Source of the DNA: Thermoguttaceae bacterium
Lineage (GTDB): Bacteria > Planctomycetota > Planctomycetia > Pirellulales > Thermoguttaceae
Assembly (NCBI GenBank): GCA_029975295.1
Contig: JARKPK010000083.1
Span: 1-64,000, forward strand
Reading direction: 5' to 3'
Length of the DNA: 64,000 nucleotides
Part shown: in pieces, positions 1-8,262 of the stretch
How positions within the stretch are numbered: position 1 is the first letter of the stretch
Layout: the number at the start of each line of letters is the position of its first letter
Made by a program: the position numbers and the translations under genes
The notes under the pieces: generated by a model
The model's database searches: none
Seen by the model: only the letters and a program-made list of their open reading frames with translations
Told to the model about the DNA's origin: nothing

Positions 1-1118
1 AAGATCGCCGCGGCCTCGTCGGGAATGACGCCCTCGGCCGTCGGCCCGACGTTCAGCAGATAGTTCGCCCCGCGGGCCAAGTAGCGGTCGATGCTCCGCA
101 ACAGATGCCGGTCGGTGTAGTAGTCTTCGTCTTTCCGATAGCCCCAGCTTTCCATGCCCACCGATTGGCAAGCCTCGGTGGGCCGATCGAACGCCATCGC
201 CTCGGCCGCGGCGGTGTCGTAGTCGCGTTCGGGCGTGCCGAAATCGCCTTCGTCGAACCCGCGATTGTTGATCACCGCCTTGGGTTGCAACTGGCGAATC
301 ATGGCGTTGATCGACCGATCGACGTGATTCGGCACGTTCATGTCCCACCAAAAGCCGTGGATTTCGCCGTAGTTGGTGCATAGCTCGCGCACCTGGGCTT
401 TGAGGAACTCCAGATACTTGTTCCAATCGGGTTGGTCGTCGGGCTGCGGCGGCAATTCGTGGTGCCGACCTTGGTTGGGATAGTTCGGGTGGTTCCAATC
501 GGCAATCGAGTAATACAAGCACAGGGGCACGCCGCGGCGATGGCAGGCGTCGGCGACCATCCGCACGATGTCGCGGCCGTAGGGGGTGCGCATCGTGTTG
601 AAGTTGGTTTGCTTGGTGTCCCACAGGCAAAAGCCGTCGTGGTGCTTGGTTGTCAGGCAGAGGTACTTCATGCCCGTCCGCTCGAGCAAGTCGAGCCAGG
701 CGTTGGGATCGAACTGGACGGGGTTCCATTGCTCGGCCAGCTTGACGTACTGTTTCCGCGGCACGCGGGCCCGCCACTGATGCTGTTCGTGCCAACCGGG
801 AATCGCGTAAATCCCCCAATGGACGAACATGCCGAACCGTTTCTCGAAGAACCAGTCGCGGCCGTCGCCGAAACGAAACCGCCCGAGTGTCCGCACCACC
901 GAAGCGGCCGCCGAGCCGGCCTGTTCCGCGGCCGACCCGCCCGTCTGCGCGGCCGTGGCGGTCAGGTCGTCGGCTGTGGCCGCCGAGCTGGCCGGGGAAA
1001 CCATCGAACCGGCGGGGGCATCAGCCCAGCCGGCGCTCGACACCGCGGCCGACAACGAGCTGGCCGAGGCCACCGCCGCCCCAAGATGGCCCATGAACTG
1101 TCGTCGTTGCATCGTCAT
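1..1118 (-). CDS. Alpha-L-fucosidase, GH29, Tat-exported (C-terminus cut by window edge)
   Basis: Secreted glycoside hydrolase that would remove terminal alpha-L-fucose from sulfated or plain fucans and glycans. About 372 residues are visible before the reading frame runs off position 1. The N-terminus carries a twin-arginine-like signal (RRQF at residues 5-8, then an Ala-rich hydrophobic stretch), followed by an Ala/Ser linker to about residue 80. The catalytic TIM barrel shows FGMFVHWG, TTKHHDGFCLWD and YYSIADWNHP, all typical of GH29. The nucleophile Asp lies in GFWWDMN, near residue 259. The ATG at 1118 is preceded by a GGGGAACGAG Shine-Dalgarno-like stretch; a second ATG is two codons in. 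The acid/base residue would lie in the missing part. Family assignment is firm; the exact substrate is not known. Confidence 0.94.
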   Translation of the reverse strand, partial: MTMQRRQFMGHLGAAVASASSLSAAVSSAGWADAPAGSMVSPASSAATADDLTATAAQTGGSAAEQAGSAAASVVRTLGRFRFGDGRDWFFEKRFGMFVHWGIYAIPGWHEQHQWRARVPRKQYVKLAEQWNPVQFDPNAWLDLLERTGMKYLCLTTKHHDGFCLWDTKQTNFNTMRTPYGRDIVRMVADACHRRGVPLCLYYSIADWNHPNYPNQGRHHELPPQPDDQPDWNKYLEFLKAQVRELCTNYGEIHGFWWDMNVPNHVDRSINAMIRQLQPKAVINNRGFDEGDFGTPERDYDTAAAEAMAFDRPTEACQSVGMESWGYRKDEDYYTDRHLLRSIDRYLARGANYLLNVGPTAEGVIPDEAAAI

Positions 1119-1837
1119 CACTCGTTCCCCAAGTTTTTGATGCGAAAGAGCCGAGCAGGCGCCGAAGCTGCGGTCAATCAATCCGAAGGGCTTCGGGCGA
1201 TACCAATCGCACCGTTAAGTGGGTCGCGAGGGCACCGCATCGGGAGCAACGCATTGAAGGCCACTCATCGGCCGCAGCGTATCGGTCGCACGCTGCGTGT
1301 TTGCCCTTGGCCAAGTTCGCCCTCGGCCGGGGCATCGTCGCTTTCACTGCTTTCGCCTCACTCGACCGCGGCGCCCAAACGTCGCGACGATGCTGCCGCC
1401 CGAGGATTCTCTTTTCGCTCTTTGTTCACCAACGTTGTTCATCAATGGGTGATGGACGCCCATCGCGGCGGTCGTAACGCAGACTGCGATGACTAAATGC
1501 TCCATGTTTTGGCGACGGCGTCCGGGCATCATCGTACTGGCTGCCGGCGGGGCGGTCAAAGTACGACCCGTAGCGTATCCACAAGTCGGATACGGGCCGT
1601 TGAAGCACCCCGCCCAGGGAATTGACACTTCCAGGCATTTGTTCGACAATAGGCTGTTTGCGTTGTGGTTATCGCTTGGCCGCAGCTCTGGCCGCGTTGC
1701 CGCCATCACGGCAACATGGCGGCTGACCAGCCAGGGGAACCCCGCGGGGAGGGCTTTTCGCCCGGTCTTCGGCCGCCCGCGACGGACAAGAGAACAGGCA
1801 AAATCGTTCCGTTTTTGCGCGTTTTTGGTTAGAATGT
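1119..1837. other. Intergenic region, fucosidase to tRNA-Lys
   Basis: No convincing gene is seen. Open frames here lack recognisable domains. A 7-bp hairpin (CGTATCC, 7-nt loop, GGATACG) lies at 1574-1594. The region must hold the promoter of the divergent fucosidase and of the tRNA, but I find no clear -35/-10 pair. Confidence 0.5.
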
Positions 1838-1910
1838 GAGGCCGTAGCTCAGTCGGTAGAGCAACGGACTTTTAATCCGTGGGTCTCGGGTTCAAGTCCC
1901 GACGGCCTCA
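1838..1910 (+). tRNA. tRNA-Lys (anticodon UUU)
   Basis: A 73-nt cloverleaf. The acceptor arms GAGGCCG (1838-1844) and CGGCCTC (1903-1909) pair perfectly, with discriminator A1910. The D arm contains GCTCAGTCGGTAGAGC. The anticodon stem ACGGA/TCCGT (1864-1868, 1876-1880) encloses loop CTTTTAA with anticodon TTT at 1871-1873. The T arm has TTCAAGTC. The 3' CCA is not encoded, so it must be added after transcription. The tRNA stands alone, with no tRNA neighbour in the window. Confidence 0.97.
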
Positions 1911-1988
1911 CTTTCTCCAAAAACCGTGAAGCGAGAACGGCTTATCGGCCGTTGTGCTGAAGGCAAGCGGCGGATTCGCGTCGATTGG

Positions 1989-2011
1989 GGCCGTTTGGCC
2001 TGCTTTTTTTT
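1989..2011 (+). terminator. Possible intrinsic terminator after tRNA-Lys
   Basis: GGCC-GTTT-GGCC (1989-2000), then TGC and a run of eight T (2004-2011). The stem is only 4 bp, so this is weak as a structure, but the T-run is striking in such GC-rich DNA and lies about 80 nt after the tRNA. Confidence 0.35.
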
Positions 2012-2131
2012 GGACCTGTTTAGCAATCTTCTCTTGTTTCGAAAACGGCTCAGTCGGCTCGGGCAATAGGGCCGGGGCAGCGCGTTGGTCCTGCCGATTG
2101 CGCCGTTGAAACGCTGGTGGGGGACTTCCCG

Positions 2132-3100
2132 ATGCGTCGGCGCCGGCCTGGGTTCACGTTGGTCGAGCTTCTGGTGGTGATTGCGATCATTGCCATTCTG
2201 ATTGCCCTGCTGCTGCCGGCGGTGCAGCAAGTGCGCGAGGCGGCCCGCCGCTCGCAATGCACCAACAATCTCAAGCAAATCAGCTTGGCGTCGATCAATC
2301 ACGCCGACACGTTCGGCTTTCTGCCCAGTGGCGGCTGGGGCCACCGTTGGATGGGCGATCCCGATCGCGGGGCCGGCCCTTCGCAGCCGGGCGGCTGGTG
2401 CTTCAGCATTTTGCCCTTTGTCGAACAAGACCAGCTTTACAAGATGGCCGCCGGAAAGCCCGACGCACAGAAGCGCACCATTTTACTTCAGGTGGCGGCC
2501 TCGCCGTTGCCGTTGTACAACTGCCCCTCGCGGCGCGGGGCGATTGTTCATCCCTACGTGGGGAGCGGGGGGTTCAGGAATCTTGATAACCCGCAGCGGT
2601 TCGCGCGCACCGACTACGCGGGCAATGCCGGGTTTGTCGGCGTCGGCGACGAGGCCGGGCCCGACAGCTATGGCGCGGCCGTCGGTTGGCGCGGTCAATT
2701 TCAAGACGGCGGCACAAAAGCCAACAACGGCGTGATCTATCAAAAGAGCGCAATTCGGCTGTCGAAGATTAACGATGGAGCCAGCAACACGTATTTAATC
2801 GGCGAGCGGTATATCGACCCCGATCACTACTACTCCGGCCAATCGCCTAACGACAACGAAGGGATGTACGTCGGGCACGACAACGACAATCTGAGCTACG
2901 CGGCCGAAGTTCCGCGGCAAGATCAGAAGGGGGCCACGCTCAACTGGATTTTCGGCAGTTGCCACGCCCGCGTCTTCCAAATGTCGCTCTGCGACGGTTC
3001 CGTGCATCCGATCCCGCACGAAATCGACTTGGCCGTCCACAAGGCGCTGGCCGGGCGCAACGACCGCGTGCACGTCGATATCAAGACCGTCCTCGATTAA
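2132..3100 (+). CDS. DUF1559 prepilin-like protein with H-X9-DG motif
   Basis: A member of the large planctomycete-specific family of type IV pilin-like/pseudopilin proteins (DUF1559), probably exposed at the cell envelope; its molecular role is unknown. The N-terminus has a basic leader, then a prepilin peptidase site (PGFTLVE, with Glu at +5) and a hydrophobic helix of about 20 residues ending in [15 protein letters not shown]. The body contains the family motif NNLKQISLA. Near the C-terminus, His is followed by nine residues and then Asp-Gly ([12 protein letters not shown]), the H-X9-DG signature. The ATG at 2132 is chosen over an in-frame GTG at 2117 because it has GGTGGGGG just upstream and gives the usual short Arg-rich leader. 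The protein is 322 aa. It stands alone and is probably monocistronic. Confidence 0.93.
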   Translation: MRRRRPGFTLVELLVVIAIIAILIALLLPAVQQVREAARRSQCTNNLKQISLASINHADTFGFLPSGGWGHRWMGDPDRGAGPSQPGGWCFSILPFVEQDQLYKMAAGKPDAQKRTILLQVAASPLPLYNCPSRRGAIVHPYVGSGGFRNLDNPQRFARTDYAGNAGFVGVGDEAGPDSYGAAVGWRGQFQDGGTKANNGVIYQKSAIRLSKINDGASNTYLIGERYIDPDHYYSGQSPNDNEGMYVGHDNDNLSYAAEVPRQDQKGATLNWIFGSCHARVFQMSLCDGSVHPIPHEIDLAVHKALAGRNDRVHVDIKTVLD

Positions 3101-3389
3101 GCCGCAGGGCGGCATCGCGTCTCTGCCGTTCCGCGTATTCTTTCCGCCCATTGCGTGTCCGTCGCCCCGGCGCCGCTCAACGGCCTCGGGCGGGCAGAAC
3201 GTGCCGGCAACGGGCGTGCATCACTGCCGGCGACAACGACTCCTGCGGCATCGCATCTTCCGATTGTAGCGGTTAGGCAGACTCGAAACGCTCGAACCTG
3301 CAACCCGTGCCGCCTGTTGCCGCGGGGCAATGTAGATTTCAAGGGTAGGGCGGGCTCTCCGTCCGCGGCGCAGGCAGTGCGGCATTCCG

Positions 3390-4616
3390 ATGGCCGACAT
3401 CGTGGAACTCAATCAGCTCGAAGCCCTTGCGCCCCATCGCCAGCGGTGGGAGAGTCTGCTGCTGCGCACGCCGGGGGCCACGTTCTTTCAGTCGCTCGAT
3501 TGGCTCGAAGCCTACTGGCGGCACTTCGGCCAAGGCCGCCGGCTGCGGGTGCTTCTGGTGTCCGATGGCGGCGAGATTCGCGCATTCGTACCATTGGTCG
3601 CGCGGCGCAGCGGCACCAAACTCGGCCCGATGCCAATGGTCGTTTGGCCGTTGGACGCCTGGGGAACATTCTTCGGCCCGATCGGGCACGATCCGACGTG
3701 GGCTCTGAAGATCGCCATCGACTACCTTCGCGGCGGCCCGCGCGATTGGGAGTTGATCGATCTGGCCCACCTGGGCAGCGCGGATTCGCGGGCGGATCAC
3801 TGGACCGCATCGCTTCGTGATGTTGCGCCGGGCTGTGTGCTGCGAGAGTATGACCGCTCGGCCGTCATCGACTTTGATGGAAGTTGGGACGAATACCTTC
3901 AGAGCAGATCCTCGCACTGGCGGCGCAACTTCCGGGCGGCCGAACGGCGTTTGATGTCGCGGGGCGACGTGCGGTTCGAGCGATTTCGGCCCGCGGCCCC
4001 GTGCGAGTCCGATCGATCGCCGTTGTGCATGGCCACGGTCGCCGCAGCCGTGGCCGCACCAGACGGCCCAGCAGCGCTGCCGGCTTGGTTTGAATCCGGC
4101 TTATCGGCTTATCCCGCCCCGCAAGCGGCCGACCCTCGCTGGGACTTGTTCGGCGCGTGCCAGCAGGTGGCTGCCGCCAGTTGGCAGGCGTCGGCCGAGC
4201 GCGGAACCACGCTGAGCAGCGAGAGCATTCGCGGATTCCTGCGAGACGTTCACCAGTCGGCCGTCGCGCGCGGAGCGGTTGACCTATGCCTGCTCTGGTG
4301 CGGCGATCAGCCCGTTGCATTTCAATACAACTACTGCTGGAACGGGTGTTTGTTCGGGCTGCGGCAAGGTTACGATCCGCAGTTCGCCCGCTACAGCGTG
4401 GGAATGGCGCTGATGGGCATGGCGATTCGCGACAGCTTCGAACGAGGCGACCGCCTGCTCGACCTGGGCACGGGATCGGGCGAATGCAAATCGCCGCTGG
4501 CGACGCGCACCGTGAGCGTCGGCCGCCTGACGTACTTCCGGCGCACCTCCCTCCGCGCGCAGTTGCTCCGCCTGGGCCGTTGGTGCCGTCGGCGGTGGAA
4601 GCCGGCCCGAGCCTAA
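3390..4616 (+). CDS. GNAT/FemAB-like acyltransferase (Acetyltransf_6 type)
   Basis: A 408-residue cytosolic protein related to the double-GNAT family that includes CelD/BioF2-like and FemAB aminoacyl- or acetyltransferases acting on polysaccharide or peptidoglycan precursors. Family traits visible are TPGATFFQSLDWLEAYWRHFG near residues 27-47, the RRNFRAAERRL stretch near residue 180, and a C-terminal half with QYNYCWNGCLFGLRQGYDPQFARYSVG followed by a strand ending in LLDLGTGSGECK. No signal peptide or membrane segment is present. The gap to each neighbour is at least 280 bp, so the gene appears monocistronic. The substrate cannot be told from sequence. Confidence 0.8.
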   Translation: MADIVELNQLEALAPHRQRWESLLLRTPGATFFQSLDWLEAYWRHFGQGRRLRVLLVSDGGEIRAFVPLVARRSGTKLGPMPMVVWPLDAWGTFFGPIGHDPTWALKIAIDYLRGGPRDWELIDLAHLGSADSRADHWTASLRDVAPGCVLREYDRSAVIDFDGSWDEYLQSRSSHWRRNFRAAERRLMSRGDVRFERFRPAAPCESDRSPLCMATVAAAVAAPDGPAALPAWFESGLSAYPAPQAADPRWDLFGACQQVAAASWQASAERGTTLSSESIRGFLRDVHQSAVARGAVDLCLLWCGDQPVAFQYNYCWNGCLFGLRQGYDPQFARYSVGMALMGMAIRDSFERGDRLLDLGTGSGECKSPLATRTVSVGRLTYFRRTSLRAQLLRLGRWCRRRWKPARA

Positions 4617-5093
4617 CGCCGCAAGCCGTGCTCAACCGGCCCTCGGGCGAGTTTCGCCCCTTGAGCCGCTGCGCGCGCACGGAGACGAACGGCGATCGCC
4701 CGCCCCGAGGACCAAGGGCATTCGCGCCGCGCGGAGCGATCGTCGCAGCCAAGGACGTCCGGCCCGACTGCACAACGTCAGCCGATCGTTCTCTGCGAAT
4801 CAACGGGCCCGTTCCGCGCCGAATCGGCGTCAAGGCCGATCTCAGCGACGGCACGGGCGCGAAGCGACTGTCGATCGCCGTAAACGCAACGCAGCCGGCA
4901 ATAGGCCTACTATCCGCTGGAACCGACCGCATGTCGGCCGGCCGCAGCGCATCGGCACCGAGAGCGTCAATCGGCGGGCGAATCGGGGCGGGCTATTCGC
5001 TCACCGCTGCCGGCAGTGATCAGGACGGCACGGCCGACAGGCGATGAGCCCAACGCGGAGGGTGTGTTGAGGGCGGCGTACGCGTCGGTTGAA
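4617..5093. other. Intergenic region
   Basis: This stretch lies between a plus-strand transferase and a convergent small lipoprotein gene. Open frames on both strands are continuous only because of high GC content and show no domain. I see no strong hairpin with a T-run. Confidence 0.5.
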
Positions 5094-5306
5094 TCAACTT
5101 CCGGTCGGGGCGATGTATCCGCAGGCCGGTGGGGCGCACGGCGCCGCGGCCGGCGCGGCACACGGGTCGCAGCCCGAAATCGGAGCGCCGTAAATGATCG
5201 GCGCCTCATTGGACGACGAGCCGCGCCACCAACGATCGCACCAGCGGCAACCCAACATGCCGCCGCACAGCGTCAGCACGACCGTCAAGATCAGCATCTT
5301 CTTCAT
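5094..5306 (-). CDS. Small Cys-rich lipoprotein-like envelope protein (70 aa)
   Basis: A 70-residue secreted or lipid-anchored protein of unknown function. It begins MKKMLILTVVLTLCGGMLGC, a compact signal peptide with a lipobox-like MLGC (Cys20). Trp/Cys-rich CRWCDRWWRG follows, then a short tail with four further Cys in a Pro/Ala context. The ATG at 5306 is preceded by GGGAGTTCGAGTC, a good ribosome site, which supports this start over a much longer upstream frame. No conserved enzymatic motif is visible. Similar tiny Cys-rich lipoproteins are frequent in planctomycete genomes. It stands alone between converging and diverging neighbours. Confidence 0.72.
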   Translation of the reverse strand: MKKMLILTVVLTLCGGMLGCRWCDRWWRGSSSNEAPIIYGAPISGCDPCAAPAAAPCAPPACGYIAPTGS

Positions 5307-5678
5307 GACTCGAACTCCCATCGATACAGAATCGTTCCATCGCAGGGCTCCTGCCCGAAGGAACTCTACACCACCATCGGCGATGAGCAAACGCAACATC
5401 GTTGTTTTTCCGCAACAATTCCGTGCCGGACTTGCCGAGCGAATCGCGCGCGCCGCTTGTGCGCGATATGCCAACCATATCGCCCGCTCACGGCCTTCGG
5501 ACGCAACGCAATCCCAAGCGAACCGCTCTTCTCCGCGACGCGAACGCCATAAGGGAGCGAAAGCGACCTTCATCAATCTGCGAATCTTTCCTTTCGCGCT
5601 GATGTTGAGCTACGCTTGTTCAGCCGCCGGCGAAAGCCGAGTTCGACACGACATCTCTCCCCAGTCGAGTCCCCGTCC
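5307..5678. other. Divergent intergenic region
   Basis: This segment separates the small lipoprotein gene (minus) from the hydrolase gene (plus) and should carry both promoters. I find no convincing consensus promoter or operator. Confidence 0.45.
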
Positions 5679-6695
5679 ATGTTCATTCGATCCCGCCTGC
5701 TTGCAATTGCGGTCGTGGCGGCATTGTCGGCGCCGGCCGCGCAGGCAAGCGCGGCTCGGCCCGACGCGCCGCTGGGCGACATCTGGCTGCTCAGCACGCG
5801 CCAAGCGGCATGCTGCGGCGAGCATCGCCTCGCCGAACAGCCCGTTCATCTCTGGCAGGTCGAGGGCGGACAATGGAACAGCCAGTCGCTCGACGCGCTG
5901 AGAACGATCGGACGCGACGATCCGCGGCGCACGTTCATCTTCATTCACGGCAATCGCGAATCGCTCCAGTCGGCCATCACCCACGCCGAGGCGGTCCGCA
6001 GCAAGCTCGAGCGAAGCGGTCGGAAGTACCGCCTGCTGATCTGGGCCTGGCCCTCCGACCGCGTAGGGCGCCGGCAGCGTCCCGACGTCCAACTCAAACA
6101 CGCCTACACCCCGACCCAAGCCGGATATCTATCCGATCTGTTGCGGCAGCTCGACCATCGCCAAGAGGTGTGCCTCATCGGATATAGCTTTGGGGCGCGA
6201 ATCGCCGTCGAGTCGGTTGCCCGATGGGCCGCGGCGGCCGGTGCCGCCAGTCCCATCGGCGGCCCAAGCGACGCTCCCGCCGCGCAAACAGCGCCGCTCC
6301 CGCCGATCCGGCTGATTCTCGTTGCCGCAGCCCTTGATGCCGGCGATCTCTCGCCGCAGGGCCGTTTCGCGGCAGCCGCCCGCGCGGCCGTCCAAATCAC
6401 CATTACGCGCAATCGATTCGACACGGCTTTGCGATTCTATCCGCGGATGTACGGGCGTCGCGGGCCGCAGGCGCTCGGCTTCGTCGGTCCGTGCGGCGGC
6501 GACGCCAAGCTGCGCGTCGTCGAACTCTCCTGCGCCGTGGGCAAGACGCACGCCTGGCTGTGCTACGCGGCTGCGATCGACCCGGCAATCTACATCGCGC
6601 CCGACCCGCAAGAGCGCGCGCCGCAAAAGCCCGATCCGCAAACGGCGGGCCGGGAAAAATCCGAACCGCACAAGCCCGAGCGGGCGGCGAATTAA
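5679..6695 (+). CDS. Secreted alpha/beta hydrolase (GYSFG serine hydrolase)
   Basis: A 338-residue exported protein with a classical signal peptide (MFIRSRLLAIAVVAALSA, cleavage near AQASA, residues 24-26). The alpha/beta hydrolase core shows RTFIFIHGNRES, which ends the first strand and forms the oxyanion region, and the nucleophile elbow GYSFGA near residue 170. The His of the triad is not obvious. The last 30 residues are a charged Pro/Lys/Glu tail. The ATG at 5679 was chosen because it begins the signal peptide; an upstream in-frame start at 5616 would bury it. The protein is probably an esterase or lipase-like enzyme in the periplasm or paryphoplasm; the substrate is unknown. Confidence 0.8.
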   Translation: MFIRSRLLAIAVVAALSAPAAQASAARPDAPLGDIWLLSTRQAACCGEHRLAEQPVHLWQVEGGQWNSQSLDALRTIGRDDPRRTFIFIHGNRESLQSAITHAEAVRSKLERSGRKYRLLIWAWPSDRVGRRQRPDVQLKHAYTPTQAGYLSDLLRQLDHRQEVCLIGYSFGARIAVESVARWAAAAGAASPIGGPSDAPAAQTAPLPPIRLILVAAALDAGDLSPQGRFAAAARAAVQITITRNRFDTALRFYPRMYGRRGPQALGFVGPCGGDAKLRVVELSCAVGKTHAWLCYAAAIDPAIYIAPDPQERAPQKPDPQTAGREKSEPHKPERAAN

Positions 6696-6811
6696 CCCCG
6701 GAAAGCGCGGCGCTCGGCGTTGCCGCCGCTAGGGTAAAGAGCGGGCGCGTGTCGCTCGGCTCAACCGCGACCTTGGCAAGAACGGTTCGTCTGGGCGATA
6801 ATGGTCCGACC

Positions 6812-7723
6812 ATGAACGAACTGGTGTTCTTGAACGATCGTTGGATTCCGGCCGCCGAGGCCGGCGTGCCGTTGATCGACGGCGGCTTCGTGCAAGGGGC
6901 GACGGCAGCCGAACAACTGCGGACCTTCTCGGGCCGCATCTTCCACTTCGACGAGCATATCGATCGCCTCGATCGATCGCTCGCTGTGTTAGGGTTGACA
7001 CTGCCCTTGGCCCGCGACAAACTCCGTGCCGCTGCCGAGCGGCTGGTCGCCCACAACCACGCCTTGCTGGCCGAGGGCGACGATCTGGGGCTGTCGATCT
7101 TCGTTACTCCGGGCGATTATCCGGCCTACGCAACCCGCCGGGAAACGCGCCCCCTGTTGGGCATGCACACTTACCCGTTGCCCTTCCGGCTTTGGGCGGC
7201 CAAGTATGCCGAAGGCCAGCCTTTGGCCGTTTCGACCGTGCGGCAAGTGCCGCCGGAGTGCTGGCCGCCGCAGGTCAAATGCCGCAGTCGATTGCACTAC
7301 TACTTGGCCGATCGCGAGGCGGCCGCACGGTTTCCCGGCGCCCGCGCGCTGTTGCTTGATTTGCACGGTTGGGTCAGTGAAGCTTCGACGGCCAATGTCA
7401 TGGTCTTCCGCCGCAACGAAGGCCTTCTCTCGCCGCCGCTGGAGCGCGTGTTGCCGGGCGTTAGTTTGGCATTCACCTTCGAATTGGCCCGGCGAATCGG
7501 CTGGAACGCGCGACACCGCGACCTGACGGTGGACGATGTTGCCACGGCCGACGAGGTGCTGCTCTCAAGCACGCCGTTCTGCCTGTTGCCGGTAACTCAG
7601 TTCGAGGGCCGGCCGGTGGGCAGCGGATCGCCCGGCCCCGTCTTCTCGCAACTTCTCGGCGAGTGGAGCCGCTTGGTCGCCCTCGACATCGCCGCTCAGG
7701 CCTTGCGGTTTGTCGAACGCTAA
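6812..7723 (+). CDS. Class IV PLP aminotransferase (BCAT / aminodeoxychorismate lyase-like)
   Basis: A 303-residue cytosolic fold-type IV PLP enzyme of the family that includes branched-chain amino acid aminotransferase, D-amino acid aminotransferase and 4-amino-4-deoxychorismate lyase (PabC). The N-terminus has the usual FLNDRWIPAAEAGVPLIDGGFVQG. The Schiff-base lysine is Lys156 in VKCRSRLHYYLA. The phosphate-binding region GWVSEASTANVMVF and the C-terminal VDDVATADEVLLSSTP fit the family. Which of the three reactions it performs cannot be decided. Start ATG 6812 gives the normal family N-terminus. The 116-bp gap from the hydrolase leaves co-transcription possible. Confidence 0.85.
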   Translation: MNELVFLNDRWIPAAEAGVPLIDGGFVQGATAAEQLRTFSGRIFHFDEHIDRLDRSLAVLGLTLPLARDKLRAAAERLVAHNHALLAEGDDLGLSIFVTPGDYPAYATRRETRPLLGMHTYPLPFRLWAAKYAEGQPLAVSTVRQVPPECWPPQVKCRSRLHYYLADREAAARFPGARALLLDLHGWVSEASTANVMVFRRNEGLLSPPLERVLPGVSLAFTFELARRIGWNARHRDLTVDDVATADEVLLSSTPFCLLPVTQFEGRPVGSGSPGPVFSQLLGEWSRLVALDIAAQALRFVER

Positions 7724-8262
7724 GGTCGAAGGGGCTTATCCATCGTGGCGGCCGCGGAGACGATCGAACGGACCATGTCGTTCGTCAAGCGCTGAAGGCA
7801 AATGGGCGTCGGCAGCCCGCCGCACCAACGGTCGTTTCGCCCCCCTCTGCCAACCGCCTGTTCGGGTTCCACGGAATGTGCCGGCGGCGCCGGTTCTGCG
7901 GGCCCGATGCGGCCTTTCCGCCCGGCTGTCCGCGGTTCGCCGCGGCAACCTCAACACGAACCGGTTTCGCCGCCATCTTCTCGATTTTACGCGCGCAACG
8001 GGGCAACTCGGTTCGTCGAAGCTGTTGACCTTTCCGTTTGACGGCCAACGGTTTGCAACCTAGATAGTTGGGGATGCTGTTCTCTCTCGGAATCGTCGCG
8101 GTGTCGGGAGCAGCCCGGCCCATCCTCGACGGGGTTGGCCGAACTGAGAGAAATAGCCGCCTGTGCGGCAGAACGCTCCCGAGCAGGCGTGTATCGAAGA
8201 GATCATCGGGCGTGCCGGCTCGTCGCCCGATCGTTGAATGTTGGGAAAGGCATGGTTAGCCA
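7724..8262. other. Intergenic region
   Basis: About 540 bp between two plus-strand genes. No ORF with recognisable features, no RNA gene and no clear terminator were found. Confidence 0.5.

Noticed and set aside
1830-1835. TAGAAT as the -10 box of the tRNA-Lys gene
   Set aside because: It ends only 2 bp before the mature 5' end, so transcription would start inside the tRNA.
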